64,000 nucleotides of DNA from Sordariomycetes sp. S80-01Y (taxonomy: Eukaryota; Ascomycota; Sordariomycetes), in NCBI GenBank assembly GCA_037042185.1, contig JAXQJY010000022.1:310001-374000 (forward strand), in the 5' to 3' direction. Positions within the stretch are counted from its first letter, which is position 1. The number at the start of each line of letters is the position of its first letter. The notes beneath the pieces were generated by a model. It was given only the letters and a program-made list of their open reading frames with translations, searched no databases and was not told the DNA's origin. This document shows, one piece after another, positions 33,520-43,869 of the stretch. A program made the translations under genes and the position numbers.

Positions 33520-34194
33520 ATGCAGGCGAAGAGGGGCCAAGGTTTCTCGAGGGTAGGATAGCTTGAATGAATAAAGCAAGATGTCGAGAAGGGAATATGG
33601 TACCAACAGAGTTCAATATCGTCAGTTTCCGGTACTCGGTCTCTTTGACTCTGCTCGTTGGAACTGCAACGCTGTCCAAATAGCATATCGAACATTTCAA
33701 TCGCACTGCCTTTCGCAAACTTCGACGCTTTCCATGTATTACGCCAGTGAATGCCGGTATTATTAGTATCAAGTGGTGGATAGGACTGATGAATTAAAGT
33801 CCCAATGGCCGCCTGATTCAGCGCCCTCTCGACCCTCGACATGACCCGGAAGACGGAGCTGGTCTCTCTCTGCAGATAACAAGCGCCAGGAACAAGCCAT
33901 AAGCGCCACACCAATGAGCCCGGACGGAGTTAGTTGAGAACGTCAGCTTACCAATGAAGTTTCAAATGTTGCGAATTTACTGGGCAACCGGTATTTAGAA
34001 TCTTAATAAGCGCATCCCCGCATTGGATTTGGTGAGCTGTAAGCAGCCCATCAGGCTTAGAATAAGCCAACGTTTCGAGTGAAGCCCACGCCGCTTATTT
34101 TCTCACCTCGCAGCAATTTCACTTTGAATCTTTTTTCGATCTCGAGATCTACGAGACCTCTTATAGCTCAGTCATTAATTCCCAATTGTCGGCC
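33520..34194. other. intergenic spacer and SDR promoter
   Basis: No gene supported. Holds the 3' end of the RTA1-like gene and the 5' region of the rightward SDR gene. Confidence 0.5.
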
Positions 34195-35178
34195 ATGGAC
34201 TTTAGTGCTTTGAACGCGGCTGCTGCGATTGGGGTGTTCACGTTTTTCTGGAACGTTTACTTGCTATGCTCTTGTTTCTGGACATACATCCGCCCGTCAT
34301 CACTCCCGCGTTATCTCAAAACTCAGAACGGCTCAGAGCCATGGGCGCTCATTACCGGCGCAAGCGATGGCGTTGGGAAGGCTTTCGCCGCTGAGTTGGC
34401 GTGCCAAGGGTTCAACATCGTGCTTCACGGGAGAAATCCCGACAAGCTCGGCGGGGTGAGGCGGGAATTGGAGTCAACCTATTCAAATCGCAAGTTTCGC
34501 GTGGCGGTTGCCGACGCCAAAGATTTGTCCGAAGAGAATTTGAAGAAGGTTGTCCATCAGGTAGAGGACATCACCCTGAAAGTCCTCATCAACAACGCTG
34601 GTTCGACAATGGCTCGAGGCCACGAATACGACACCATAGAAAACTACACGAGCAGCGAGCTTAGAGAAAACATCGCAGTCAATGGCACCTTTCCAATCCT
34701 CTTAACAGGAGCCTTGATGACAAAGCTTGCCGCCAACGAGCCGAGTCTAATTCTTAACGTTGGGTCGATTGCTAGCATTGGGATGCCACTATTCCCAGCC
34801 TACGGCCCCGCGAAAGCTATGTTGATGGCCAGTACCGCGCAATTGGTCATGGATCAAGCGTACACAAACCGTGATATCGAGGTGGTTATGATGAGGATCG
34901 GACTGGTGGCTCAGACTGGAACTGTCGTTGCGCCACCTAGCCTGTTAGCACCCGATGCACCTACTTGGGTGAAGTCGGCTCTGGGCAGAGTGGGCTGTGG
35001 CAGAACGCAGATGTTCCCGTACATTCCACACGCAATTCAAGCCACAGTCTTGCAAGGACTGCCGGGTTTCATTGGGACGAAGGTGAAAATTCAAGGGCTA
35101 CAGGAGCAAATCGAGGCGGATGTCACTGGGGCCAGAGCCGAGGCAGCTGCAGCAAGGAAGGCAAAGAAGAAGCTTTAG
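34195..35178 (+). CDS. ER short-chain dehydrogenase/reductase, HSD17B12-like
   Basis: Single exon, 327 aa from ATG 34195 (MDFSALNAAA). Residues about 10-32 are a hydrophobic anchor. The classical SDR motifs follow: NAD(P)-binding TGASDGVG at 54-61, NNAG at 133-136, catalytic Ser near 191, and YGPAK with Tyr203/Lys207. The N-terminal anchor and the terminal KKKL, which fits a KKXX retrieval signal, suggest an ER membrane enzyme. It resembles 17-beta-HSD type 12 and the 3-ketoacyl-CoA reductase of fatty-acid elongation (Ifa38), but may instead act on a steroid or secondary metabolite. It converges on the sugar-transporter gene. Confidence 0.9.
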   Translation: MDFSALNAAAAIGVFTFFWNVYLLCSCFWTYIRPSSLPRYLKTQNGSEPWALITGASDGVGKAFAAELACQGFNIVLHGRNPDKLGGVRRELESTYSNRKFRVAVADAKDLSEENLKKVVHQVEDITLKVLINNAGSTMARGHEYDTIENYTSSELRENIAVNGTFPILLTGALMTKLAANEPSLILNVGSIASIGMPLFPAYGPAKAMLMASTAQLVMDQAYTNRDIEVVMMRIGLVAQTGTVVAPPSLLAPDAPTWVKSALGRVGCGRTQMFPYIPHAIQATVLQGLPGFIGTKVKIQGLQEQIEADVTGARAEAAAARKAKKKL

Positions 35179-35308
35179 TAGTAAGGATAATATTCCAAAC
35201 TATAGGAAGAGACGCTAGACTGACTATCCATGGATAGGAAGTTGAGTCCTGTAGCCTCTGCAGTTTACGGAACAGACAGCCTCATTCAGAAGTTGAGACA
35301 AAACGCCC

Positions 35309-36966
35309 CTAATCTCTCGCATCCGTCGCTCCTGTACCATATGCGAAAGCATCCACATTTGTCTTCTTGAACCTCCTAGCAGAAATCTTCTCATTGAACA
35401 GCACATCCAACTCCTCATATGTCCTGTCCTTGGTCTCGGGCAAGCGGAAGTAGGACCACAATGCGACGAGAGCACCAGTGCCGAACCAGAAGAACCCCGC
35501 GCGGCCTCTGAGGTTCCATTCGATAGGGTTCAGCATGTAAGGGTTCAGGATGTTCGAGATGATCTGGACGACGGCGTACGTGTTGCGCGCGACGACGACA
35601 GTCTGGGGACGGAGGCGGACGGCTGACGTTTCGGAGATGATGGCGTAACAGATGGGACCTATGGTTAGGGAGTAGATGAGCTTCCAGACGAGGATGAATG
35701 CCACCTGAGCCCAGACAGCGCTCTGAGCAGTGGTGGCGGCCGAGCAGATGCCAACGATCAACAGCGAGCTGGCTGCCATAACCATGCCTCCGAGGTATAG
35801 AGTGCGACGGCCGAAGTAAGCGAGTAGAATCCAAGAGATGCAAGTTCCGATGAAAGCCATGGCTGTACTACCGATCGCAATGGTGAAGGAGTTCTCGGTG
35901 CTGACGCCGGCTTGGAGGAAGAAGTAGGTTGGCGTGTAGGCGAAGACAGCTCCAGATAGCTGCTGCCCGGCGAAGACCACCATGCAAATCTCTGTGCGGC
36001 GGCGGTTGCTGCCCTTGAAGCATTCGAGATAGCTTGTGTCGTTCTGAATGTGGGACTCAAGCTCAATGGTGTGCTTGATCTGGGCCAATGTTGCACGGCA
36101 CTGATCCACGGAACGAGTTGAGAGGCGCTGAAGCGAGCGCTCGGCTTCCTCGAAGCGACCCTTCTTGGCGAGCCACCAGGGAGACTCAGGGGCGAAGAAG
36201 AGAAGAGTGATGATGGGAAGCGGCCAAATCCACTGAATAGCGATGGGGACACGCCACGACCATTGGGTGTCGTACTCCAACATTCCCCTCAGCACGCCAC
36301 TCGACAAGAATTGTCCCATCGCCCAACACAAGTTGATGTAGACAGTCAAATATCCTCTCAAGGCAAGGGGGCAGACTTCAGAAGCGTAGGCGGGTCCAGT
36401 CGTTGCATATACACCCCAAGTCAGACCGCACAGCATCTGCCCAACAAGCAGCATCTCGACACGGACGGCGAAGAATGAGACAAAGATGAAACCAGTCATC
36501 ATGGCAAGGGCGATCTGAATGACAGACTTGTAACCCCATTTCGCGGATGCCCACCCGTTGAGGAAGCCACCGATGACGACGCAAGCGTTCGTGCCTGATT
36601 GCAAGCCGGTCTGCCAGGCTCCGGTGAGCTGCCAGGTATCTTGCTCAGGGTACTGTGATCGTCAGCTCTGCTCATGATTGGAGATGAGGGAATACGCACG
36701 TAGGAGCCAAACTTGCGCTGGAAAGTGGGATAACCAAAGAAGTTGGACATCAGACTCTGATCGTAGCCCTCCATGACAATGGTCAAGGAGATCGCCGAAG
36801 ACCACAGCACAGCCTTCCAGTTCTCCCGCAGGGCCTGCTTGAGGGTAGTGTTGTGCTCTTCGGCGTTGGCAGCCTGGGCATCATGCAACTGCTGAGCATT
36901 CGCTTTGGTGTGGTCGTAATGCTCTGCCGCAACAGAGTCGCGCTTCTCCGTCTGGGAGATATCCAT
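35309..36966 (-). CDS. MFS sugar transporter, alpha-glucoside:H+ symporter type
   Basis: Exons 36966-36700 and 36652-35309 (47-bp intron, GTGCGT donor, AGCTGAC branch, CACAG acceptor); 536 aa. Start is ATG 36966 (MDISQTEKRD). Twelve helices are expected. Sugar-porter signatures seen are MEGYDQSLMSNFFG, GQMLCGLTWGVYATTGPAYASEV, LRGYLTVYINLCWAMGQ, PESPWWLAKKGR, GQQLSGAVFAYTPTYFF, and the C-terminal RLPETKDRTYEELD. GYDQSLM and WQTGLQSG fit the MAL31/MPH alpha-glucoside permease branch better than hexose carriers. It is divergent from a cytosolic GH31 glycosidase, and CreA-type sites lie between them. Substrate is inferred, not shown. Confidence 0.93.
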
Positions 36967-37200
36967 GCTGCAGGAGGACGACTTATTCACAATGGTCGAC
37001 AATAGGGGAGATGTGGAGGAGGCACAGGCTGTCAGAACTTAGTTGGTTTCGATACGGGGACGATCACTATATATAGTTATGCCGAGCTTGCGGCATAACC
37101 GATGGCGTTTTCCGATAGTCTCCCGCGATAGACGACAGCCGTCTCTCGGTGTAAGTCATGCGGCCGCAGCTGGGGTAGCGGCAGGTTGGCGCGCGAAGCA

Positions 37201-37223
37201 CCGGGGTCCCAGGACGTCCCCGG
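37201..37223. promoter_or_regulatory. paired inverted CreA-type sites
   Basis: CCGGGG at 37201-37206 faces CCCCGG at 37218-37223; both match SYGGRG on one strand. They lie about 235-257 bp upstream of the sugar-transporter ATG. CreA is known to need closely paired sites. Matches are short, so chance cannot be excluded. Confidence 0.4.
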
Positions 37224-38356
37224 CTTCTGACACCAATAGCGTAATTGCAAGGCACATACGCACATTTAGCCGGTGCATTTATCCCGGGTCCGAGCGTTTG
37301 GGTCCTAATCAATCAGATCTTGGAATGTGGAGAGGATGATGAGGCTCGTATGTCTCGTGAATGGCGAGAGCAAACGGGCATCGGGAAATGGCTCACTCGG
37401 GCCCAACATCTGGGCACGATAAAGGTGGAAAATGAAGATCGATAGTGTCAAGCCACGTGCTGATGGCCTCTGGGCATTGCTGGTACATGTTGATCTACAT
37501 GCCTAGGTGCGTAGGCTCCGCCGGAGTGATCCATGCGCCGGCTTCAGCTCTCTTCGCTATGGAATTGGCAAGTTGCCTCTAGTGGAAGTTTCCAAGAGCC
37601 TTTCGAGAAGCCTTTTGTCAAGCTGAAAGTACACACACGCATGTCTCCTATCATCCGTTGAAACTGTGCGGTACGAGTTCAACATTCGTCCCTCGGATAG
37701 TGTCGGGCTCGGGGATGGATCCGAGTTGCTTTGTCCGAGCACGGAGTCTCCGCCACATCCCCAGATTTTCTCCAAGTCACCCCCGCACTCCTTGGACAGG
37801 TTGATCAGCTCCGTCGCATCGACGCGAGTCAACTCCGCCGGCCTGTTGACGTGTTTACCGCCTCAGCGCTCAGCTTGGGATTAAAGTTTCCGGAGTACAA
37901 TACAATGGTTGGGATCAGAAGGATCGCTGAGCGCATCAGCGCAGTGTTTGCATAGAACAGAGCTTTGGGGTCCTGTTTGTGAGCCCATACTTCCCCGTCT
38001 CAGAGCGATGATACGGCCCAAGATGATTTTGAGTGGCAAAGGAAAGCTCATGAGTTTTTTCACGTTCTGAACTGTCGAAGCATTCCTCGATTCTCTCCAA
38101 TTCCAAGACCATCAGCCTTAAATACTATGAGTATAGCCAGAACCAGCACGCAGCAGTCCCTCGTGCGACGTAACGGCAACAAAGACATCATGGCTTCTCC
38201 AACCAGGCGCTTGGCGACTTCAGCCCCCGCTCCTTTTGCCAGGATGCAATCCTTGGTGCCAAGAAGACCTGCGCCTTGGATTTCTGCCCGCAACTACGCG
38301 TTCTGTCTTCCGACGTCCCCGACTCTCGCAACTTCAACTTGAACTCATGACACGAC

Positions 38357-38401
38357 CCCCACAGCCTCCGGCGGGGGAGGGGAGCTTCCACCCCGGCGGG
38401 G
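38357..38401. promoter_or_regulatory. cluster of four CreA-type sites
   Basis: CCCCAC at 38357, GCGGGG at 38371, CCCCGG at 38391 and GCGGGG at 38396 all fit SYGGRG or its complement, within 45 bp and about 300-345 bp upstream of the GH31 ATG. Overlaps the shared palindromic motif. Confidence 0.4.
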
Positions 38402-38411
38402 TCTAGCAGCG
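38385..38411 (+). promoter_or_regulatory. palindromic G/C motif shared with 4304-4330
   Basis: CTTCC is followed by ACCCCGGCGGGGT (38390-38402, arms ACCCCG and CGGGGT around one base) and then CTAGCAGCG. The same flanks and an equivalent palindrome occur upstream of the DUF1996 gene. Here it points toward the GH31 gene, about 290 bp before its ATG. Confidence 0.5.
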
Positions 38412-38702
38412 AGGGGCAACCTCTCGCGTCAGGCCATCGCTTGGAGCTGCCACCACCCGCCCTCGACTGTCCCATCTTCACATTCTGGCTAAATCGACTC
38501 GCGCCCATCTATTGGATCGATTGTCTCTGCAGCGGCGTGTTGGGTATCCATACGTCAGTCGACATGTGAAAAAAAAGTGGCATGTCGTGAGCGGCATCGG
38601 CCAGCTCGCCGCGTTACAAAAGACTGCCGCTTCTGTGGGCTCGAGTCTCTCTTCTTCAGACCCTTACTCCCCCCTAAACGTACGACTCTTGATAGCGACA
38701 CC

Positions 38703-40794
38703 ATGGCTGAGTTTGATGGCAACACCGAGTACGGCACCAGGCCCGACCCCGCCTTCGCCAACGAGGACGGTCGCCTGTCCTTCCGCTTCGACTCCGAGAC
38801 CCTCTACATTGAGCCTTGGGGCGCCAACGCCCTCCGTGTTCGAGCAACATACCTCCCTCAGATTCCCGAGCGCCCCTGGGCCTTGACAGAGAAGCCCAAG
38901 TCGTCCAGCTCGAGTGTCGACATCAAGGGCAGCTCGGCCAGTATCACCAATGGCAAGATCAAGGCCGACATCAGCCGTCGCGGCAAGATCGTGGTGACCA
39001 ACATCGAGACTGGCAAGGTCCTGCTCGAAGAGTTCGCCCGTCACAGGCTCGATGTAACGGACCCCAAGTGCAGTTCTCTGAGAATCCAGGCTCGCGAGTG
39101 GAAGCCTCGTCTGGGGTCCGCCGACTACCACCTCACCATGCGCTTCGAGTCGCAGGACCCGAATGAGCGCATCTACGGCATGGGTCAGTACCAACAGCCT
39201 TTCATGAACCTCAAGGGCGCCGATGTCGAGCTCGCCCAGCGAAACTCGCAGGCTACGGTTCCTTTCGCCCTGTCCAGCCTGGGCTATGGTTTCTTGTGGA
39301 ACAACCCCGGTGTCGGACGCGCTGTCTTCAGCACCCTCACAACCAGCTTCGAAGCGTATTCCACGGATCTGCTCGACTACTGGGTCGTCGCTGGCGACAC
39401 CCCTGGCGAAATTGTCCGTTCTTACACCGAGGCCACGGGACGTGTCCCCAAGATGCCCGAGTACGGTCTTGGTTTCTGGCAGTGCAAGCTCCGCTACCAA
39501 ACTCAGGAAGAGCTTCTCGAAGTCGCCCGGGAACACAAGCGGAGGAACCTGCCCATTGACCTGATTGTCTGCGATTACTTCCACTGGCCCAACCAAGGTG
39601 ACTGGAAGTTTGACCCAACCTTCTGGCCGGACCCAGGTATGTAGTCCCATCTCCAACCCCCTAGGCCCCAAAACCGTGATACTAACGACGCTAGACGCAA
39701 TGGTCAAGGAACTTAAAGAGATGAACATCGAACTCATGGTCTCCATCTGGCCCACCGTCGAGAAGACCTCCGAAAACTACGAAGAGATGCTCCGCCGTGG
39801 CCTTCTCATCCGTCAAGACCGTGGTATTAGGGCCGCCATGGAGGGCCGCGGCTACGCTGTCCACTACGACGCCACGCACCCCGATGCGCGCAAGTTCGTT
39901 TGGGAAGCAGCCAAGAAGAACTACCACGACAGGGGCATCCGGGTGTTCTGGCTCGATGAAGCTGAGCCCGAGTACACTGTGTATGACTTTGATATCTACC
40001 GCTACCACGCCGGCCCCAACCTGTCGGTGGGCAACTTCTACCCGAGTGACTACACCAAGGGCTTCTACGAAGGCATGAGGGAGGCTGGCCAAGAGGAGAT
40101 TGTCAGTCTCGTGCGTTGCGCATGGGCTGGTAGCCAGAAGTACGGCGCACTCGTCTGGTCTGGCGACATTGCCTCATCTTGGGGTTCATTCCGCAACCAG
40201 CTCTCCGCCGGCCTGAACATGGGTCTTGCCGGTTTCGCCTGGTTCACCACGGACATCGGTGGCTTCCACGGCGGCCACCCCGACGACCCGGAGTTCCGCG
40301 AGCTTCTCGTCCGTTGGTTCCAGTGGGGAGCCTTCTGTCCCGTCATGCGCCTCCACGGAGACCGCGAGCCCAAGCAGCCCCGCCACGGCACCACGGGCGG
40401 TAGCTTCTGCCTGTCTGGAGGCCCCAACGAGGTCTGGTCCTACGGCGAGGAAGTCTACAAGATCTGCGAAAAGTACATGCGCATCCGCGAGGAGATGCGT
40501 GACTACACGAGGGAGCTGCACAAGGCCGCCCATGAGAAGGGCGACCCTCTGATGAGGCCCTGTTTCTACGACTTCCCCGAGGACGGCAAGTGCTGGAAGA
40601 TTGAGGATCAGTACATGTACGGGCCTAAGTACCTCGTTGCGCCAGTTTTGGAGGCGAAGCAGAAGAGCCGCGAGGTCTACCTGCCTGGTCAAGGAGTGAA
40701 GTGGAAGGGTACAGACGGTACTGAGTATGAGGGTGGAAAGACGGTGACGGTCAACACCCCCCTGGACACCATGCCCGTCTTTGAGAGGCTGTAA
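38703..40794 (+). CDS. GH31 alpha-glycosidase, cytosolic (alpha-glucosidase or alpha-xylosidase)
   Basis: Exons 38703-39636 and 39695-40794 (58-bp intron, GTATGT donor, ACTAAC branch, GCTAG acceptor); 677 aa from ATG 38703 (MAEFDGNTEY). There is no signal peptide, so it should act inside the cell. The N-terminal beta-sandwich includes the GH31 signature ERIYGMGQYQQPF. The catalytic barrel carries nucleophile Asp399 in FWLDEAEPEY and acid/base Asp469 in WSGDIASSWGSF; the substrate loop is FTTDIGGFHGG and MRLHGDR follows. WLDEAEPE differs from the WNDMNEP of Glucosidase II and suggests a separate GH31 subfamily, perhaps alpha-xylosidase-like. Pairing with the divergent transporter suggests hydrolysis of an imported oligosaccharide. 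Confidence 0.92.
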
Positions 40795-41371
40795 CCCGTT
40801 CTAGCCTGGGGTAGAAAGGAGAAAAAACTTCAAAGAAAGAAATAGATCCTCAAGCTAGTATCAACTGATTCTTTGCTGGGTCCTCATCGCTTCCGATACT
40901 GTTGTCTTGACCTTGTTCAGGTTCAGCCTCGCCAGTCACAACACACGGCTGTTGCTGACCGGCCATTTGAGGAGATTTGAGGCGTTCTCTCCAATGTTGC
41001 AGCAGACCAATAACGGCCAGGCTATTCAAGCAAAGCTGTTATAATTCGGCTGTAGCCCCCATCGCCGGGTATGAGGAGAACACGCGCGTATTCATCCTCA
41101 TGAGCTGTGCCGCTCACACTGCTGTGCCGCAATCTCAAAGAACAACCGGCTCATAACATGAGGACAGCCAAGATAAGTCCATCCAGATAATTCCCTCCAA
41201 CTCAAACACAAAAAGCATTCGGGAGCCATCTTCGTACTGAACCTCGCGTCCAATTCACGGGTTTCGTTGCTGCCAACCGCTCCCAACGACGTTGCATCCC
41301 CGGCCATCTACAGCCTGCCTCACTTACAAAATAGCAACCCAGCCGAACGTACCACCCACTCATCCACACCC
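40795..41371. other. intergenic spacer
   Basis: 3' region of the GH31 gene and promoter of the sulfotransferase-fold gene. Nothing more is seen. Confidence 0.5.
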
Positions 41372-42305
41372 ATGATGGTCCTCACATCACCCTGGTGGCG
41401 GTTCCTCGAGGACTACGTCTACGCCTTCCCCGAACCTGCGCCCAGGAAACGCACCAAGCCCATGGAGGTCATCTGCGTCGGACCCCCGCGCAGCGCCACC
41501 GAGTCCCTCCAGACGGCCCTTCTGGAGCTGGGCTATAACTACACCTTCCACGGCTGGGACATGATCTTCGAGGACCCGCTCCACATCCAGGGCTGGGGCC
41601 GTCTCGCGCGTCGCAAGTTCCTCAACGACGCGCCGGGCATGCCCATATCTGCCGCGGACTTCGACGCCCTGCTGGGCCACTCGGTTGCCGTCACGGACGC
41701 GGCGGCTAGCGTCTTTGCCGCGGAGCTCATCGCCGCGTATCCTGATGCGAAGGTAGTGCTGAACACGAGGAAAGATCTCGACAAGTGGCTGGGCAGTATG
41801 GATGAGAGCATCTTGGCCATCAACCGTAACTGGGTGGTGTGGTTTGTGAGCTTCTTCGATGCGAAGCTTTGGTGGGTTTGGAACGCCTGGGAGAGGCTGC
41901 TCTGGCCCGGGCTGTTCAGATGTATCGACAGCCGGGAGGGATTCCCAGAGGCAGTCCTAGCCAGGGGAAAATGGGTCTACGAGGGCAAGTTCGAGATCAG
42001 AACAACGAGAATCAGAGGCTGACGGTACAGAACACTGCAACATGATCCGCGGTCTTGTCCCTCCTGAGCGACTACTCGAATGGAGTGCCACGGATGGGTG
42101 GGAGCCGCTCTGCGAGTTCCTCGGAAAAGACGTGCCGAAGACTCCCTTCCCTCATGTCAACACCAAGGACAAGGGCTTTCAGGACAAGTTGGCGACGTAC
42201 TTCGCAACCCTGATGAGGCCTGCTTTCATCAAGGCTGGCGTTGGGACCACGGGTTTGGTCGGTGGACTGCTCGGGTATTGCGCGTACTGGTACAAGCACA
42301 GCTGA
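41372..42305 (+). CDS. sulfotransferase-fold (P-loop) protein with C-terminal membrane anchor
   Basis: Two exons, 41372-41984 and 42031-42305, give 295 aa. No GT donor restores the frame; the intron instead reads G|GCAAGT with a GGCTGAC branch and TACAG acceptor, a GC-AG intron of 46 bp. Splicing gives GKWVYEEHCNMIRGLVPPERLLEW, where the family expects a Y-x-x-H region. The 5'-phosphosulfate-type P-loop is VGPPRSATESL at about residues 37-45. This family is common in ascomycetes and often annotated as 'NAD-dependent epimerase/dehydratase', though the fold is that of sulfotransferases; its substrate is unknown. The last 25 residues (GTTGLVGGLLGYCAYWYKHS) form a hydrophobic tail anchor. Met at 41375 is an alternative start. 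Confidence 0.88.
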
Positions 42306-42680
42306 GCATATGAGAACATGTTGGATGAGGGACAACTCAGGGATTTTTGAGAGCATTCAATTTTCAATCAACCACTTTTTTCCCGTAAGACCTTCGCTAC
42401 ACCGTACAGTTGCGGGTTCTGCTCCCATACTCATCAGGAACAGGAAGGGCCCTTCCCTCTGTAAGATACCAGAGGAATAATTACACAGACTAGACCAGCA
42501 TAATTATTCGCCACGACTTATAGAATGCACTGCGCACTCATTTCCCTGTTGTTGGTGTTACTGTCCCTCGCTGATTGACTCAGCCTGCTCTGGCCACATC
42601 GTCGGCGGGGCTCACCAACCTCACAGCCTCCACCTCTCATCACCCTAGTACTTGACCACCCACAACCTTCCACAGCCATC
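42306..42680. other. intergenic spacer and GH18 promoter
   Basis: Short tandem spacer; the C-rich leader just before 42681 is typical of a fungal 5'-UTR. No other feature. Confidence 0.5.
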
Positions 42681-43667
42681 ATGGCGCCTATACCATCATC
42701 TCCAGCCCTTCCGAGGCTGGTGATGTACTACCAAACACACCATAGCCAATCCGGCCAGCCTATATCCGTCCTGCCCCTCATAACCCAACCCAACATCCAC
42801 CTAACCCACCTCATCCTCGCCGCAATCCACATCAACTCGTCCCCCGACGCTCTGACCCTCAACGACCACCCCCCGTCCCATCCGCGCTTTCAGACCCTCT
42901 GGGCCGAGCTGCGCGTTCTCCAAGCAAGCGGTGTCAAGGTCATGGGCATGCTCGGCGGAGCCGCCAAGGGGAGCTATGAGCGCCTCGACGGCTCCGATGA
43001 GCAGTTCGAGCAGTACTACACACCCGTGCGGGACCTGATAAGCGAGAGGGGCTTGGACGGGCTGGATTTGGATGTAGAGGAGGAAATGAGCCTCAACGGC
43101 GTCATACGCCTTATCGATCGACTGCGGAGCGATTTTGGGAGGGATTTCATCGTCACACTGGCCCCCGTCGCGGCCGCCATGATAGATTTCACAAAGAATC
43201 TCAGCGGGTTCGACTACGAAACGCTGGAAGTAATGCGCGGGAGGGATATCTCCTGGTACAACACTCAGTTCTACTGCGGATGGGGCGACTGCAGCAACAC
43301 CCTGATGTTCGATTACATGGTCCGCAAGGGGTGGCCGCCGGAGAAGCTCGTCATTGGGCTGGTGACCAATCCTGCCAATGGAGCGGGCTACGTGCCCTTC
43401 GACGCGCTGAGCACGGTATTTGCCGGTTTGCGGGCAAACTATGGCGAGTTTGGAGGAGTCATGGGATGGGAATACTTCAACGGCCTTCCCAGTGGAACTG
43501 AGAGGCCATGGGAGTGGGCGAAAGAGATGACGAAGCTTTCAAGGGGCCAAATTATTGGCACGACGAGGAAAGTTCGAAGCACTGACATTGATGAGGATAG
43601 ACCGGGGGTCCAGGACGCCGAGGTACCAAGACCGTTTGAATATTACTCAGATGGCGGTGATGAATAG
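42681..43667 (+). CDS. GH18 chitinase-like protein without signal peptide
   Basis: Single exon, 328 aa, ATG 42681. The GH18 barrel is clear: LVMYYQTHH at strand 1, THLILAAIHIN at strand 2, KVMGMLGGAAKGSY at strand 3, and the catalytic DGLDLDVEE at about 126-134, with Asp126, Asp129, Asp131 and proton donor Glu133. Later strands give FIVTLAPVAAAM, DISWYNTQFYCGWGD and VMGWEYFNG. Compactness and the absence of a signal peptide suggest an intracellular or unconventionally exported enzyme, of the small GH18 type that includes endo-beta-N-acetylglucosaminidases. It converges with the secreted 395-aa gene (202 bp between stops). Substrate is not certain. Confidence 0.93.
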   Translation: MAPIPSSPALPRLVMYYQTHHSQSGQPISVLPLITQPNIHLTHLILAAIHINSSPDALTLNDHPPSHPRFQTLWAELRVLQASGVKVMGMLGGAAKGSYERLDGSDEQFEQYYTPVRDLISERGLDGLDLDVEEEMSLNGVIRLIDRLRSDFGRDFIVTLAPVAAAMIDFTKNLSGFDYETLEVMRGRDISWYNTQFYCGWGDCSNTLMFDYMVRKGWPPEKLVIGLVTNPANGAGYVPFDALSTVFAGLRANYGEFGGVMGWEYFNGLPSGTERPWEWAKEMTKLSRGQIIGTTRKVRSTDIDEDRPGVQDAEVPRPFEYYSDGGDE

Positions 43668-43869
43668 ACAATGATATAGACATTATTACGCAAAGACCGA
43701 TGAAGCGGCTCTTGATGTTCATTGAGGTTCAGATTAAGCGAAAAGAGTACAAATAAGTGATCTGACATGCCCTGTAGACTCCAAGACAAGCTAGCCTCCA
43801 TAACCGACGGTAACTTGTGAACATCACCAAAAATAGAACAACTGCCACATTAAACTTCCATCAACATCT

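Larger units (their letters stand above)
36967..38702. promoter_or_regulatory. shared 1.7-kb divergent promoter of sugar transporter and GH31 gene
   Basis: No gene is supported inside it. It holds CreA-type SYGGRG sites in two clusters (37201-37223 and 38357-38401), a short palindrome CTCCGCCGGAG at 37516-37526 that could bind a Zn2Cys6 factor, and the palindromic motif at 38385-38411. Consistent with sugar-regulated co-expression of the two flanking genes. Confidence 0.5.

Noticed and set aside
37043-37339. Short frames within the divergent transporter/GH31 promoter
   Set aside because: Overlap each other on both strands, low complexity, and the interval is better explained as promoter DNA.
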